This document shows positions 43,554-52,096 of a stretch of 64,000 bases of DNA, piece by piece (position 1 is the stretch's first letter; every line of letters starts with the position of its first letter). Source of the stretch: Streptomyces werraensis. GTDB taxonomy: Bacteria; Actinomycetota; Actinomycetes; Streptomycetales; Streptomycetaceae. Made by a program: the position numbers and the translations under genes. Below the pieces are notes generated by a model that was not told the DNA's origin, searched no databases, and was given only the letters and a program-made list of their open reading frames with translations. The stretch is from positions 62,001 to 126,000 of the forward strand of contig BNBX01000012.1 of the NCBI GenBank assembly GCA_014656175.1, read 5' to 3'.

Positions 43554-44060
43554 ATGACTGCCGCACAAGCAGACCTGCAAATCGACCGCCCGACCGTGGC
43601 GGACGGAGCCGTGCTGTGGCGGATAGCCAAGGACTCGAAGGTCCTCGACCTGAACTCGTCGTACAGCTATCTGCTGTGGTGCCGTGACTTCGCCGCCACC
43701 TCGGCCGTCGCTCGCGACGAGCGCGGGGAGCCGGTCGGCTTCATCACCGGTTACCTCCGCCCGGACAGCCCGCGCACCCTGCTGGTCTGGCAGGTCGCCG
43801 TCGACGAGGCGCACCGCGGCCGCGGTCTGGCCGCCGCCATGCTCGACGCGCTGGCCGCCCGGACCGCCGCGGAGCACGGCGTGGACACCGTGGAGACCAC
43901 CGTCGCTCCCGGCAACACGGCCTCCGAGCGCCTGTTCACCGCGTTCGCGGAGCGCCACGGCGCCCTGCTGGAGCGCGAGGTGCTCTTCGACGCCTCGGAC
44001 TTCCCCGACGGACCGCACGACCCCGAAGTCCTGCACCGCATCGGGCCGTTCGCGCTCTGA
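43554..44060 (+). CDS. ectA: L-2,4-diaminobutyrate acetyltransferase EctA
   Basis: 168-aa GNAT enzyme that acetylates L-2,4-diaminobutyrate to N-gamma-acetyl-diaminobutyrate, second step of ectoine synthesis. EctA hallmarks: LDLNSSYSYLLWCRDFA (about 37-53), VGFITGYLRPDSPRTLLVWQ, and the acetyl-CoA loop VDEAHRGRGLAAAMLD. ATG 43554 matches the usual N-terminus; upstream in-frame codons come from the AT-rich leader. No SD is seen; instead a near-perfect palindrome ends 7 nt upstream, which could form an RNA hairpin or an operator. First gene of ectABCD, 68 bp ahead of ectB. Confidence 0.95.
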   Translation: MTAAQADLQIDRPTVADGAVLWRIAKDSKVLDLNSSYSYLLWCRDFAATSAVARDERGEPVGFITGYLRPDSPRTLLVWQVAVDEAHRGRGLAAAMLDALAARTAAEHGVDTVETTVAPGNTASERLFTAFAERHGALLEREVLFDASDFPDGPHDPEVLHRIGPFAL

Positions 44061-44128
44061 CGCGCCGGCCCGGCCCCCCGATCTTCCGACTCCCTCTGAC
44101 TTCCCACGCCACCGAGGAGCGATTCGTC

Positions 44129-45400
44129 GTGACCATCACCCAGCCCGACCTCAGCGTCTTCGAGACCCTCGAGTCCGAGGTGCGCAGCTACTGCCGCGGC
44201 TGGCCCACCGTCTTCGACCGTGCGCACGGCAGCCGCATGTACGACGAGGACGGCCACGAGTACCTCGACTTCTTCGCCGGAGCCGGTTCACTCAACTACG
44301 GCCACAACAACCCCGTCCTCAAACGCGCCCTGATCGACTACCTGGAGCGGGACGGCGTCACGCACGGCCTCGACATGTCGACGACGGCCAAGCGCGCGTT
44401 CCTGGAGTCCTTCCAGAACTACATCCTCCGCCCCCGTGACCTGCCGTACAAGGTCATGTTCCCGGGCCCGACGGGCACCAACGCCGTGGAGTCCGCGCTG
44501 AAGCTGGCGCGGAAGGTGAAGGGCCGCGAATCCGTCGTGTCGTTCACCAACGCCTTCCACGGCATGTCGCTGGGCTCGCTCGCCGTGACCGGCAACGCCT
44601 TCAAGCGGGCCGGCGCCGGCATCCCGCTGGTGCACGGCACGCCGATGCCGTTCGACAACTACTTCGACGGCCAGGTCCCGGACTTCCTGTGGTTCGAGCG
44701 CATCCTGGAGGACCAGGGCTCGGGCCTCAACAAGCCGGCCGCGGTGATCGTCGAGACCGTGCAGGGCGAGGGCGGCATCAACGTGGCCCGGCCCGAGTGG
44801 CTGCGCGCCCTGGCCGAGCTGTGCGAGCGCCAGGACATGCTGCTCATCGTCGACGACATCCAGATGGGCTGCGGCCGCACGGGCGCGTTCTTCTCCTTCG
44901 AGGAGGCGGGCATCACGCCGGACATCGTCACCGTCTCCAAGTCGATCAGCGGCTACGGCCTGCCCATGGCGCTGACCCTGTTCAAGCCGGAGCTGGACGT
45001 CTGGGAGCCGGGCGAGCACAACGGCACGTTCCGCGGCAACAACCCCGCGTTCGTGACGGCCACCGCCGCCCTGGAGGCGTACTGGGCGGACGGCTCCGCG
45101 ATGGAGAAGCAGACCCGGGGGCGCGGCGAGCAGGTGGAGCAGGCGTTGATCGCCATCACCGAGGAGAACCTCGCCGACGTCAAGGAGTACCGCGGCCGCG
45201 GCCTCGTGTGGGGCCTGGAGTTCCACGACAAGAAGCGCGCCGGCCGGGTCGCCGGGCGCGCCTTCGAGCTCGGTCTGCTGATCGAGACGTCCGGCCCGGA
45301 GAGCGAGGTCGTCAAGCTGCTCCCCGCCCTGACCATCACCCCGGACGAGCTGGACGAGGGCCTCAGGGTCCTGGCCCGCGCCGTCCGTGAAACCGCCTGA
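44129..45400 (+). CDS. ectB: Diaminobutyrate-2-oxoglutarate aminotransferase EctB
   Basis: 423-aa class III PLP aminotransferase converting L-aspartate semialdehyde and glutamate to L-2,4-diaminobutyrate, first step of ectoine synthesis. Motifs: FFAGAGSLNYGHNNP, MFPGPTGTNAVESALKLAR, FTNAFHGMSLGSLAVTGN, IVDDIQMGCGRTG and the Schiff-base lysine in VTVSKSISGYGLPMA near residue 272. Length is canonical. GTG 44129 has GAGGAG about nine bases upstream. ectC follows after 33 bp. Confidence 0.97.
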   Translation: MTITQPDLSVFETLESEVRSYCRGWPTVFDRAHGSRMYDEDGHEYLDFFAGAGSLNYGHNNPVLKRALIDYLERDGVTHGLDMSTTAKRAFLESFQNYILRPRDLPYKVMFPGPTGTNAVESALKLARKVKGRESVVSFTNAFHGMSLGSLAVTGNAFKRAGAGIPLVHGTPMPFDNYFDGQVPDFLWFERILEDQGSGLNKPAAVIVETVQGEGGINVARPEWLRALAELCERQDMLLIVDDIQMGCGRTGAFFSFEEAGITPDIVTVSKSISGYGLPMALTLFKPELDVWEPGEHNGTFRGNNPAFVTATAALEAYWADGSAMEKQTRGRGEQVEQALIAITEENLADVKEYRGRGLVWGLEFHDKKRAGRVAGRAFELGLLIETSGPESEVVKLLPALTITPDELDEGLRVLARAVRETA

Positions 45401-45433
45401 GACACACCCCGGCCAAGGAGGCATCGCAACACC

Positions 45434-45832
45434 GTGATCGTCCGTTCGTTCAAGGAGATCGAAGGCACCGACCGGCACGTCAAATCGGCGTCCGGCACGT
45501 GGGAGAGCAAGCGCATCGTCCTCGCCAAGGAGAAGGTCGGCTTCTCCCTGCACGAGACGATCCTGTACGCGGGTACGGAAACGGACATGTGGTACGCGAA
45601 CCACATCGAGGCCGTCGTCTGCACCAAGGGCGACGCCGAGCTGACCGACCGCGAGACCGGGAAGACGTACCACATCACGCCCGGAACCATGTACCTCCTC
45701 GACGGCCATGAGCGGCACACGCTCAAGGTCAAGGAGGACTTCCACTGCATCTGTGTCTTCAACCCGCCCGTGACCGGACGGGAGGACCACGACGAGAACG
45801 GCGTCTACCCGCTGCTCACCGAGGAGGTGTGA
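45434..45832 (+). CDS. ectC: L-ectoine synthase EctC
   Basis: 132-aa cupin enzyme that cyclises N-gamma-acetyl-diaminobutyrate to ectoine. Characteristic sequence: MIVRSFKEIEGTDRHVKSAS, YAGTETDMWYANHIEAVVC (iron ligand region Glu/His), TYHITPGTMYLLDGHERHTL (Tyr and His ligand). GTG 45434 is preceded by AAGGAGG at a long distance (about 12 nt), so initiation may lean on coupling with ectB. ectD starts 6 bp after the stop. Confidence 0.97.
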   Translation: MIVRSFKEIEGTDRHVKSASGTWESKRIVLAKEKVGFSLHETILYAGTETDMWYANHIEAVVCTKGDAELTDRETGKTYHITPGTMYLLDGHERHTLKVKEDFHCICVFNPPVTGREDHDENGVYPLLTEEV

Positions 45833-45838
45833 TCCACC

Positions 45839-46735
45839 GTGACCACGACCACGCGCGTCACCGATCTCTACCCGACCCGCGGAACCACCGAGGTGGTCAC
45901 CCCGCGGCAGGACCCGGTCGTCTGGGGTTCCCCGGACACGCCCGGCCCCGTCTCGGCGGGTGACCTCCAGGCGCTGGAGCGCGACGGTTTCCTGGCCGTC
46001 GACCAGCTGATCGGCCCGGACGAGGTCGAGGTCTACAAGCGTGAGCTGGACCGGCTGGTGAGCGACCCGGCGATCCGCGCGGACGAGCGCTCGATCGTCG
46101 AGCCGAAGTCGCAGGAGATCCGCTCGGTCTTCGAGGTGCACAGGATCAGCGAGGTGTTCGCCCGGCTGGTGCGCGACGAGCGGGTCGTCGGGCGCGCCCG
46201 GCAGATCCTCGGCTCGGACGTGTACGTCCACCAGTCGCGGATCAACGTCAAGCCCGGCTTCGGCGCGAGCGGCTTCTACTGGCACTCGGACTTCGAGACC
46301 TGGCACGCCGAGGACGGCCTGCCGAACATGCGCACCATCTCGGTCTCGATCGCGCTCACCGAGAACTACGACACCAACGGCGGTCTGATGATCATGCCGG
46401 GGTCGCACAAGACGTTCCTCGGCTGCGCGGGTGCCACCCCGAAGGACAACTACAAGAAGTCCCTGCAGATGCAGGACGCGGGGACTCCGTCCGACGAGGC
46501 GCTGACCAGGATGGCGTCGGAGTACGGCATCAAGCTGTTCACCGGCAAGCCCGGGTCGGCGACCTGGTTCGACTGCAACTGCATGCACGGCTCCGGCGAC
46601 AACATCACGCCGTACCCGCGCAGCAACGTGTTCATCGTGTTCAACAGCGTCGAGAACGCGGCGGTCGAGCCCTTCGCGGCCCCGATCCGCCGCCCCGAGT
46701 TCATCGGGGCGCGGGACTTCACCCCCGTGAAGTAG
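45839..46735 (+). CDS. ectD: Ectoine 5-hydroxylase EctD
   Basis: 298-aa non-haem Fe(II)/2-oxoglutarate dioxygenase converting ectoine to 5-hydroxyectoine. The signature FYWHSDFETWHAEDGLPNM (about residues 142-160) holds the His-x-Asp iron ligands; the second histidine is in MHGSGDN near 247, and the 2-oxoglutarate Arg follows in PRSNVFIVFNS. Last gene of the operon, so hydroxyectoine as well as ectoine is expected. GTG 45839, with GAGGTG upstream. Followed by two hairpins. Confidence 0.97.
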   Translation: MTTTTRVTDLYPTRGTTEVVTPRQDPVVWGSPDTPGPVSAGDLQALERDGFLAVDQLIGPDEVEVYKRELDRLVSDPAIRADERSIVEPKSQEIRSVFEVHRISEVFARLVRDERVVGRARQILGSDVYVHQSRINVKPGFGASGFYWHSDFETWHAEDGLPNMRTISVSIALTENYDTNGGLMIMPGSHKTFLGCAGATPKDNYKKSLQMQDAGTPSDEALTRMASEYGIKLFTGKPGSATWFDCNCMHGSGDNITPYPRSNVFIVFNSVENAAVEPFAAPIRRPEFIGARDFTPVK

Positions 46736-46745
46736 GGACACGCGC

Positions 46746-46820
46746 GGCGGTGCGTGTGCGCACCGCCTCACCGACTGCGGGCCGGGCCTCCTCGTGTGGG
46801 ACAAGGAGGCGCCGGCCCGC
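46746..46820. terminator. Tandem bidirectional terminator hairpins after ectD
   Basis: Hairpin 1: GGCGGTGCG (46746-46754), loop TGTG, CGCACCGCC (46759-46767). Hairpin 2: GCGGGCCGGGCCTCCT (46777-46792) with AGGAGGCGCCGGCCCGC (46804-46820), one bulged base. They lie in the 95-bp space between convergent ectD and the PLP enzyme gene and can stop transcription from both sides. Confidence 0.8.
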
Positions 46821-46830
46821 TGCCCTGCGC

Positions 46831-47883
46831 TCAGCCGGTCAGCGCGTCGAGCAGCCGGTCCACGTCGGCGGCCGTGTTGTAGAGGTGGAACGACGCCCGC
46901 AGGTTGCCGGCGCGGTTCGACACCTCGATGCCCGCCCGCGACAGCTCCGGCTGCAGCCGTCCCAGCCCCGGCACGGACACGATGGGCGAGCCGGGCGCGG
47001 GCACCGGCTCGTGGCCCAGCGGGGCGAGTCCCGCGCGGAAGCGGTCGGCGAGGGCGAGGTCGTGGGCGCGGACGGCGTCCACGCCGATCTCCTCGAGGAG
47101 CGTGAGGGACGCCCGCAGGGCCGCGTAGCTGAACAGCGCGGGGGTGCTGTCGAACCGCCGTGCGCTGCGGGCGAGTTCGGCGACGGGACCGTAGCAGCTG
47201 CCCCACGGGTCCTCCCCCGCGGTCCAGCCGGCCTGCACCGGGACCAGGTCGCCGAAGTCCTCGGGGACGGTGAGGAAGGCCGCGCCGTGTGCGCCCAGCA
47301 GCCACTTGAAGGTGATGGCGACGGTGTAGTCGTACGCGCCGGCCTCCACCGGCAGCCAGCCCGCGGCCTGGGAGAAGTCGACGTAGGTGCGCGCGCCGTG
47401 GGAGCGGGCCGCCTCGCGCAGCGCGGGCAGGTCGGCGATCCGGCCGTCGGCGGACTGGGCGGCGCTGACCGCGACCAGCGCGGTGCCCGGTCGCACGGCG
47501 TCGGCCAGGCCCTCCAGCGGCACCGACCGCACCTTGAGGTCGCCGCGCGCGTGGAAGGGGTTCAGCACGGAGGTGAAGTCGTCGTCGGCGGTGAGGACTT
47601 CGGCGCCCGGCGGCAGGGACGCGGCGACCAGCGAGGAGAACAGGGCGACGGTCGCCCCGGCCGCCACCCGCTCCACGGGCACGCCGGCCAGCCGGGCGTA
47701 CGCGGCGCGGCACACCTCGACGTCGTCGAACAGCGGGTCGAGCGGACGCCCCTCCGCGCGCAGCCGGACGGCCGCGTCGAGCGCGGCCACGGCCCGCGCG
47801 GGCAGCAGGGCGCTGCTCGCGGTGTTCAGGTAGGTGTTCTTCGGGGTGAACTCGGCACGGACGAGGCTCTCGAAGGTCTCCAT
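46831..47883 (-). CDS. Aminotransferase class V-fold PLP enzyme (SufS/EgtE-like)
   Basis: 350-aa fold-type I PLP protein of the cysteine desulfurase-like group. It begins FTPKNTYLNTASSALLPARA and shows VALFSSLVAASLPPGAEVL (PLP phosphate loop region), TYVDFSQAAGWLPVEAGAYD (conserved Asp) and the Schiff-base lysine in YTVAITFKWLLGAHGAAFL near residue 205. No Cys at the loop expected for desulfurases, so a lyase or aminotransferase role is more likely; an EgtE-like beta-lyase is possible. Start ATG 47883 is preferred to 47919 on homology; neither has a good SD. Confidence 0.82.
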   Translation of the reverse strand: METFESLVRAEFTPKNTYLNTASSALLPARAVAALDAAVRLRAEGRPLDPLFDDVEVCRAAYARLAGVPVERVAAGATVALFSSLVAASLPPGAEVLTADDDFTSVLNPFHARGDLKVRSVPLEGLADAVRPGTALVAVSAAQSADGRIADLPALREAARSHGARTYVDFSQAAGWLPVEAGAYDYTVAITFKWLLGAHGAAFLTVPEDFGDLVPVQAGWTAGEDPWGSCYGPVAELARSARRFDSTPALFSYAALRASLTLLEEIGVDAVRAHDLALADRFRAGLAPLGHEPVPAPGSPIVSVPGLGRLQPELSRAGIEVSNRAGNLRASFHLYNTAADVDRLLDALTG

Positions 47884-47952
47884 GGGACCACTCTGCGGCC
47901 CCGCCGTGCCCCCGTCCATCGCATATGTCTGCGCGGTACCGCCAAGGAACGC

Positions 47953-48696
47953 TTATACGTCCGCGCCGGCCTGGGCATTCTTCGGCCCGGGCACCGCGCA
48001 CCCGTCCGGGCCGCAGGCGTCGGCGTCCGCGCCCCCGTCGACGAGGGTCAGCGGAGACCGCTCGCCCCAGGCCTGGGTGAGCGCCCGGGTGAAGACCTCG
48101 ACGGGCTGCGCGCCGGAGACGCCGTACTTCCGGTCGAGCACGAAGAACGGCACCCCGCGCGCGCCGAGCTGGGCGGCCTCCTGCTCGTCGGCGCGGACCT
48201 CGGCGGCGTACGCCTCCGGGTCGGCGAGCACCGCGCGGGCGGCCTCGGGGTCGAGGCCGGCGGCGCCGGCGAGTTCGACGAGCCGCTCGTCGTCGCCGAA
48301 CAGGGAGCGCTCCTCCGCGAAGTTGGCCCGGTAGAGCAGGTCGAGCAGCCGCTCCTGGCGGCCGTGCTCGCGGGCGAGGTGCAGCAGGCGGTGCATGTCG
48401 AAGGTGCCGCCGTGGTCACGGCCCCGGGTGCGGTAGGGCAGGCCCTCGGCGGCGGCCTGGGCGCCCAGGTTGTCCTCGCCGGCCTCGGCCTGCGCCTGGC
48501 TCATGCCGTACTTCTTGGTGAGCATCGTGAGCACGGGCTCGACGTCGTCCTTGGCGCGGCCCGGATCGAGCTCGAAGGAGCGGTGGACCACCTCGACCCC
48601 GTCACGGTGCGGGAAGGAGGCCAGCGCCTTCTCGAAACGGGCTTTTCCGACATAGCACCAGGGGCAGGCGATGTCGGACCAGATCTCGACGCGCAT
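47953..48696 (-). CDS. DsbA family oxidoreductase (FrnE-like)
   Basis: 247-aa thioredoxin-fold protein of the FrnE/2-hydroxychromene isomerase-like group. The active site is in WSDIACPWCYVGKARFEKAL, a CPWC pair at residues 11-14. The insert is all-helical, and the cis-Pro loop is ARGVPFFVLDRKYGVSGAQP near 185-205. A Cys pair near the C-terminus (DACGPDGCAVPG) is unusual and may be a second redox site. No signal peptide, so it acts in the cytoplasm. ATG 48696 has GGAGAG nine bases upstream. A TGAACGTTCA palindrome lies 55 bp upstream. Confidence 0.9.
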   Translation of the reverse strand: MRVEIWSDIACPWCYVGKARFEKALASFPHRDGVEVVHRSFELDPGRAKDDVEPVLTMLTKKYGMSQAQAEAGEDNLGAQAAAEGLPYRTRGRDHGGTFDMHRLLHLAREHGRQERLLDLLYRANFAEERSLFGDDERLVELAGAAGLDPEAARAVLADPEAYAAEVRADEQEAAQLGARGVPFFVLDRKYGVSGAQPVEVFTRALTQAWGERSPLTLVDGGADADACGPDGCAVPGPKNAQAGADV

Positions 48697-48750
48697 GGGC
48701 GGGCTCTCTCCAGGGTCGGCACGGCTGCGGAGACGTCCTCCGCAACCGGA

Positions 48751-48760
48751 TGAACGTTCA
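48751..48760. promoter_or_regulatory. Palindrome upstream of the DsbA-like gene
   Basis: TGAACGTTCA, a 10-bp perfect palindrome 54 bp before the DsbA-like start, on the side where its promoter should be. The shape fits TetR/MarR-type operators. No matching regulator gene is adjacent. Confidence 0.35.
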
Positions 48761-48797
48761 AGCAACCGTCGGCATTCCCGGTGGACCCGGCCCTCGC

Positions 48798-49406
48798 TCA
48801 GCTGCCGTCGCGCAGGTCCGGCGGCCAGTGCAGCCGGTACTCGATGCGGTCGAAGGTCACCACGCACCCCTCCCCCATCGGCGACTGGGTCGCGAACCCG
48901 ACCAGGGCCGCCCCCGTCTCCTTCTCGTCGCCGAGGGTGAACAGGCGGACGAAGGTCCACTGCTTGCCGTCGCGCGAGGCGTGGAAGGCGAAGGCACGCC
49001 CGGTGCGGCTCACCCGCAGCCAGACCGTCTTGCCGTCCACGGTGAAGGAGTTGGCGTCGTCGGAGTGGCCCCGGGTGACGACCGTGCAGACGGTGGGCAC
49101 GTCCGGGGAGTACTCCAGGCACAGCTTGGCCCACGCCCGCTCGCCGACATGGACGTAGAGCACCCCGGCGTCGAAGGAGCCGGCGAAGCCGACCGTGACC
49201 CGGGCGATCAGCTGGAAGTCGCCCTCGGGCGCGCCGAGCAGCCTGGGCGCGTCGGCGGCGGACTCCAGGGACTCGCCGGTGGGCGGCACGAAGCGGTCCT
49301 GCCGCGGTCCCGCCCATCCGGTGAGGACGCCGTCCTCGTAGGACCAGGAGCCGTCGGGGCCGTAGGTCCGCAGCGGGAAGGGGAGTTCGGGTATGTCCAG
49401 GTCCAT
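48798..49406 (-). CDS. DUF1349 family protein
   Basis: 202-aa beta-sandwich protein of the DUF1349 (concanavalin-like) family. Family landmarks include LIARVTVGFAGSFDAGVLYV, WAKLCLEYSPDVPTVCTVVT and VWLRVSRTGRAFAFHASRDG, which form the jelly-roll strands. No signal peptide; biochemical role unknown, possibly carbohydrate-related by fold. ATG 49406 has GGGAG nine bases upstream. It lies 47 bp downstream of the LURP-one-like gene on the same strand, so may share its transcript. Confidence 0.85.
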   Translation of the reverse strand: MDLDIPELPFPLRTYGPDGSWSYEDGVLTGWAGPRQDRFVPPTGESLESAADAPRLLGAPEGDFQLIARVTVGFAGSFDAGVLYVHVGERAWAKLCLEYSPDVPTVCTVVTRGHSDDANSFTVDGKTVWLRVSRTGRAFAFHASRDGKQWTFVRLFTLGDEKETGAALVGFATQSPMGEGCVVTFDRIEYRLHWPPDLRDGS

Positions 49407-49453
49407 GGCGGGATTCTCCCAGGAGCGGCCCCGCCGCGCGCACCGGGCCCCGG

Positions 49454-50050
49454 TCAGCGGCCCTGGAAGGTGTCCAGGGCGACCGCCTGGGCGACGGCGA
49501 GGCGCAGGTCGAGGTCGGGGGCGGTCACCTCGACGAGGTAGCGGTCGCGCAGGCCGATCTTCTTGTCGACGGTCATCACGGGCTTGCCCTCGCTCCCGAA
49601 GTCGAAGTGGTACGGCCAGGCGAACGGCACCAGGTCCAGCGGCAGCCAGTCCCAGGCCCGGCGCAGCACGGCCACGAACCGGTTGCGCTCCCGGCCCACG
49701 GCATCGGGCGCGCCCGGCTGCTCCAGCACCCAGGTGGAGCGGACCAGGGAGGTGAAGAACCGCTCGTGGAAGGCGCCGACGGGCTTGCCGTCGGCGTCCA
49801 CCACGTCGAAGCCCTCACCGGGGTCCAGCAGGGTGCGCTCCCTGACGGTGAACGCCACCTGGCTCCTGGACGCGTCGGCGAAGAAGGTCAGTTCCTCCCT
49901 GAGGGAGAACCGCTTCAGCTCGGCGTAGGCGAGGACCCGGCCCTCGGAGCCGTCCGGCGCGGTCTCCGTGACGAGGTACCGGTCGGTCTTCAGGGTGGCC
50001 CTCTGCGTGACGGTGAAGCGTCGTCCTGTCCAGGGTCCTGCTGCGTCCAC
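49454..50050 (-). CDS. LURP-one-related (scramblase-like tubby fold) protein
   Basis: 198-aa protein of the LURP-one-related/phospholipid-scramblase-like beta-barrel superfamily. It begins with RFTVTQRATLKTDRYLVTE and ends with the hydrophobic helix LRLAVAQAVALDTF that plugs such barrels; VDADGKPVGAFHERFFTSL is in the middle. The function of bacterial members is unknown. GTG 50050 has GGGAG seven bases upstream. Divergent from the two-component kinase across 221 bp and upstream of the DUF1349 gene. Confidence 0.8.
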   Translation of the reverse strand: MDAAGPWTGRRFTVTQRATLKTDRYLVTETAPDGSEGRVLAYAELKRFSLREELTFFADASRSQVAFTVRERTLLDPGEGFDVVDADGKPVGAFHERFFTSLVRSTWVLEQPGAPDAVGRERNRFVAVLRRAWDWLPLDLVPFAWPYHFDFGSEGKPVMTVDKKIGLRDRYLVEVTAPDLDLRLAVAQAVALDTFQGR

Positions 50051-50271
50051 TGCTGCGCTCCCGGTGTCGGTGGAGGGTGGCGCCGGCGGAGGTCCTCACC
50101 CGGCTCCGCCATCGTCGCCGGACGGGCCGGGCGGGCGCAGTCACCGGAAGTCGCGGGCCACAACGGCGGGAGTACATACGGACGTTGACGGGCGTCGTTC
50201 ACTTTCGTCGTTCGGGGCCGCTACGGAGGGAGGATGCCGGCGCCCCGGGGCGGGCCCCTAGGGTCGGGCGC

Positions 50272-52005
50272 GTGGACATAGCGCAGACCTCTCGCCCCGC
50301 CCGTCCCCTGCTGTCCCGGCTGGCCGCCGCCTCCCCCTGGTCCCGCGGCCGGATCGCCGGGGAGAGCGTGCTCGTCCTGGTGCTCGCGGGCATCGCGGGA
50401 CCGATGTACGCCACGGAAAGCGGATCCACCGCGAAGGGCTGGGCGGTGGCCCTGCTCGTCGCCCTGCTCACGCTGGTCCGGCGCTCCCTGCCCGCCACCG
50501 TGCTCGTCGTCTCCTCCGCCCTGGCCGGCTCGATCCTCGGGACCGGCCCGCTGCTGATCTACGCGAGCTGGTCGGCCGGCAGCCGCATCAGGCGTCCCTG
50601 GCACGCGGTGGGGGCGTACGCCGCCGGACTGGTGCTGTACATCGCGGGCGGCCTGCTCGGGGACGGGGCCGAGGAGGTGCTGGAGCTGTCGCTGCTGATG
50701 ACGGCGGTGCTGGGCGCGGGCCCCTACCTGGTGCTGGCGGTCGTGCCGGGGCTCGCCTCCCGGTACCGCGCGCAGCGCCGTGACCTGCTGGAGGCGCTGC
50801 GCCGGCACAACGCCCAACTGGTGCGCGAGCAGGCGATGGTGGCGCGGCAGGCGCGGCTGCTGGAGCGGCATCGGATCGCCCAGGACATGCACGACAGCCT
50901 CGGCCACCAGCTCGCCCTGATCGCGGTGCACGCCGGGGCGCTGGAGGTGGACCCGGAGCTCGGCGACCGGCAGCGGGAGGGGGTGGGCATTCTCCGGGAG
51001 GCCGCCAGGTCGGCGATGCGGGAGCTGCGCGAGGCCGTCGGCATCCTCCGGGACGACACGGAGGAGCCGCCCGCGTCCTCTCCCTCCCCCGGACCGGAGG
51101 CGGCCGGGGCGCCGCCCGCCCGGGGCGCGGCCGGGGTGGACGCGCTGGTCGCGTCGTCGCGGAGCGCGGGCGTGCCGGTGGAGCTGCGCCGCTCGGGCGG
51201 GCAGCGGCCGCTCGCCCCGGCCGCGGACCACGCCGTCTACCGCATCGTCCAGGAGGGCCTCACCAACGCCCACAAGCACGCGCCGGGCGCCGCGATCACC
51301 GTGGAGCTGCGCTACGAACCGGACAGCCTGGTGGTGGAGGTGGCCAACGGGCCGGTGGCGGACGGGGTGCCTCCGGGGCCGCCCGCGATCAGCGGGGGCC
51401 AGGGCCTGGCGGGGCTCGAGGAGCGGGCCCGGCTGGTCGGCGGCATGGTGCACAGCGGCCCCTCCCCCGACGGCGGCTTCCGCCTCGCCGGTGTGCTGCC
51501 GTACGGCGACGGCGCCTCGCCCGTGGGCCCCGACGCCGCGACGTCCGTCGCCGCGGGCCGCGACTTTCGGGGGCAGATCCGGGCGGGCGCCGCGGGCGAC
51601 GGTGGAGCGGACATCGAACGCTCCGACCCGAAGGAGTACGCCGCCATCATGAGCAGCAAGAAGAACGTCGCCCTGGGGTGCGCCCTCGTCTCCGTCGTCC
51701 TCGTCGCCGGCACCGTCGCCCTGCTGGTGTGGGGGGTGAACAAGATGATCGACGAGGTGCAGAAGGGGATCATACCGGCGTACGTGTACGAGGACGCGCG
51801 CATCGGCGACGCCGAGGCGGATCTGCGCGAGCACTTCCCCGAGGGCGACTCGCTGCTCACCGACGGCGTGGAGGAGCAGGGGCCGCCGCTGCCCGAGGAC
51901 GCGGTGTGCGAGCACTTCGTGGACGACGAGAAGGACATCGTGTACCGGTTCTGCTTCCGCGACGGGAAGCTGGTCGCCAAGGAGTCCTACCCCCACGTGG
52001 TCTGA
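50272..52005 (+). CDS. NarL-type sensor histidine kinase with extra C-terminal membrane module
   Basis: 577-aa kinase. Four or five TM helices occupy about residues 30-165. The HisKA_3 dimerisation domain has the phosphoacceptor in IAQDMHDSLGHQL (His207) and the HATPase domain has NAHKHAPGAAITVEL and GGQGLAGLEERARLVGG. Kinase homology ends near residue 410 (FRLAGVLPYGD). After a linker, in frame, MSSKKNV (Met460) starts another module with a TM helix (about 466-487) and a roughly 90-residue charged extracytoplasmic domain. An AAGGAG lies 12 nt before Met460, so part of it may be made separately. GTG 50272 by homology. Pairs with the response regulator downstream. Confidence 0.85.
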   Translation: MDIAQTSRPARPLLSRLAAASPWSRGRIAGESVLVLVLAGIAGPMYATESGSTAKGWAVALLVALLTLVRRSLPATVLVVSSALAGSILGTGPLLIYASWSAGSRIRRPWHAVGAYAAGLVLYIAGGLLGDGAEEVLELSLLMTAVLGAGPYLVLAVVPGLASRYRAQRRDLLEALRRHNAQLVREQAMVARQARLLERHRIAQDMHDSLGHQLALIAVHAGALEVDPELGDRQREGVGILREAARSAMRELREAVGILRDDTEEPPASSPSPGPEAAGAPPARGAAGVDALVASSRSAGVPVELRRSGGQRPLAPAADHAVYRIVQEGLTNAHKHAPGAAITVELRYEPDSLVVEVANGPVADGVPPGPPAISGGQGLAGLEERARLVGGMVHSGPSPDGGFRLAGVLPYGDGASPVGPDAATSVAAGRDFRGQIRAGAAGDGGADIERSDPKEYAAIMSSKKNVALGCALVSVVLVAGTVALLVWGVNKMIDEVQKGIIPAYVYEDARIGDAEADLREHFPEGDSLLTDGVEEQGPPLPEDAVCEHFVDDEKDIVYRFCFRDGKLVAKESYPHVV

Positions 52006-52096
52006 CGGGCCGCCGGCTCCGGGCCGGCGGGGGGGATCGGGCATGATGGCATGGCTCCGCCATCCGCCCGTCCCACCGCACCGCGCAGGAGGCCGC

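Noticed and set aside
44288..48001. 1237-codon antisense frame across the ect operon and beyond
   Set aside because: Crosses several well-supported genes on both strands; composition is typical of a shadow frame.
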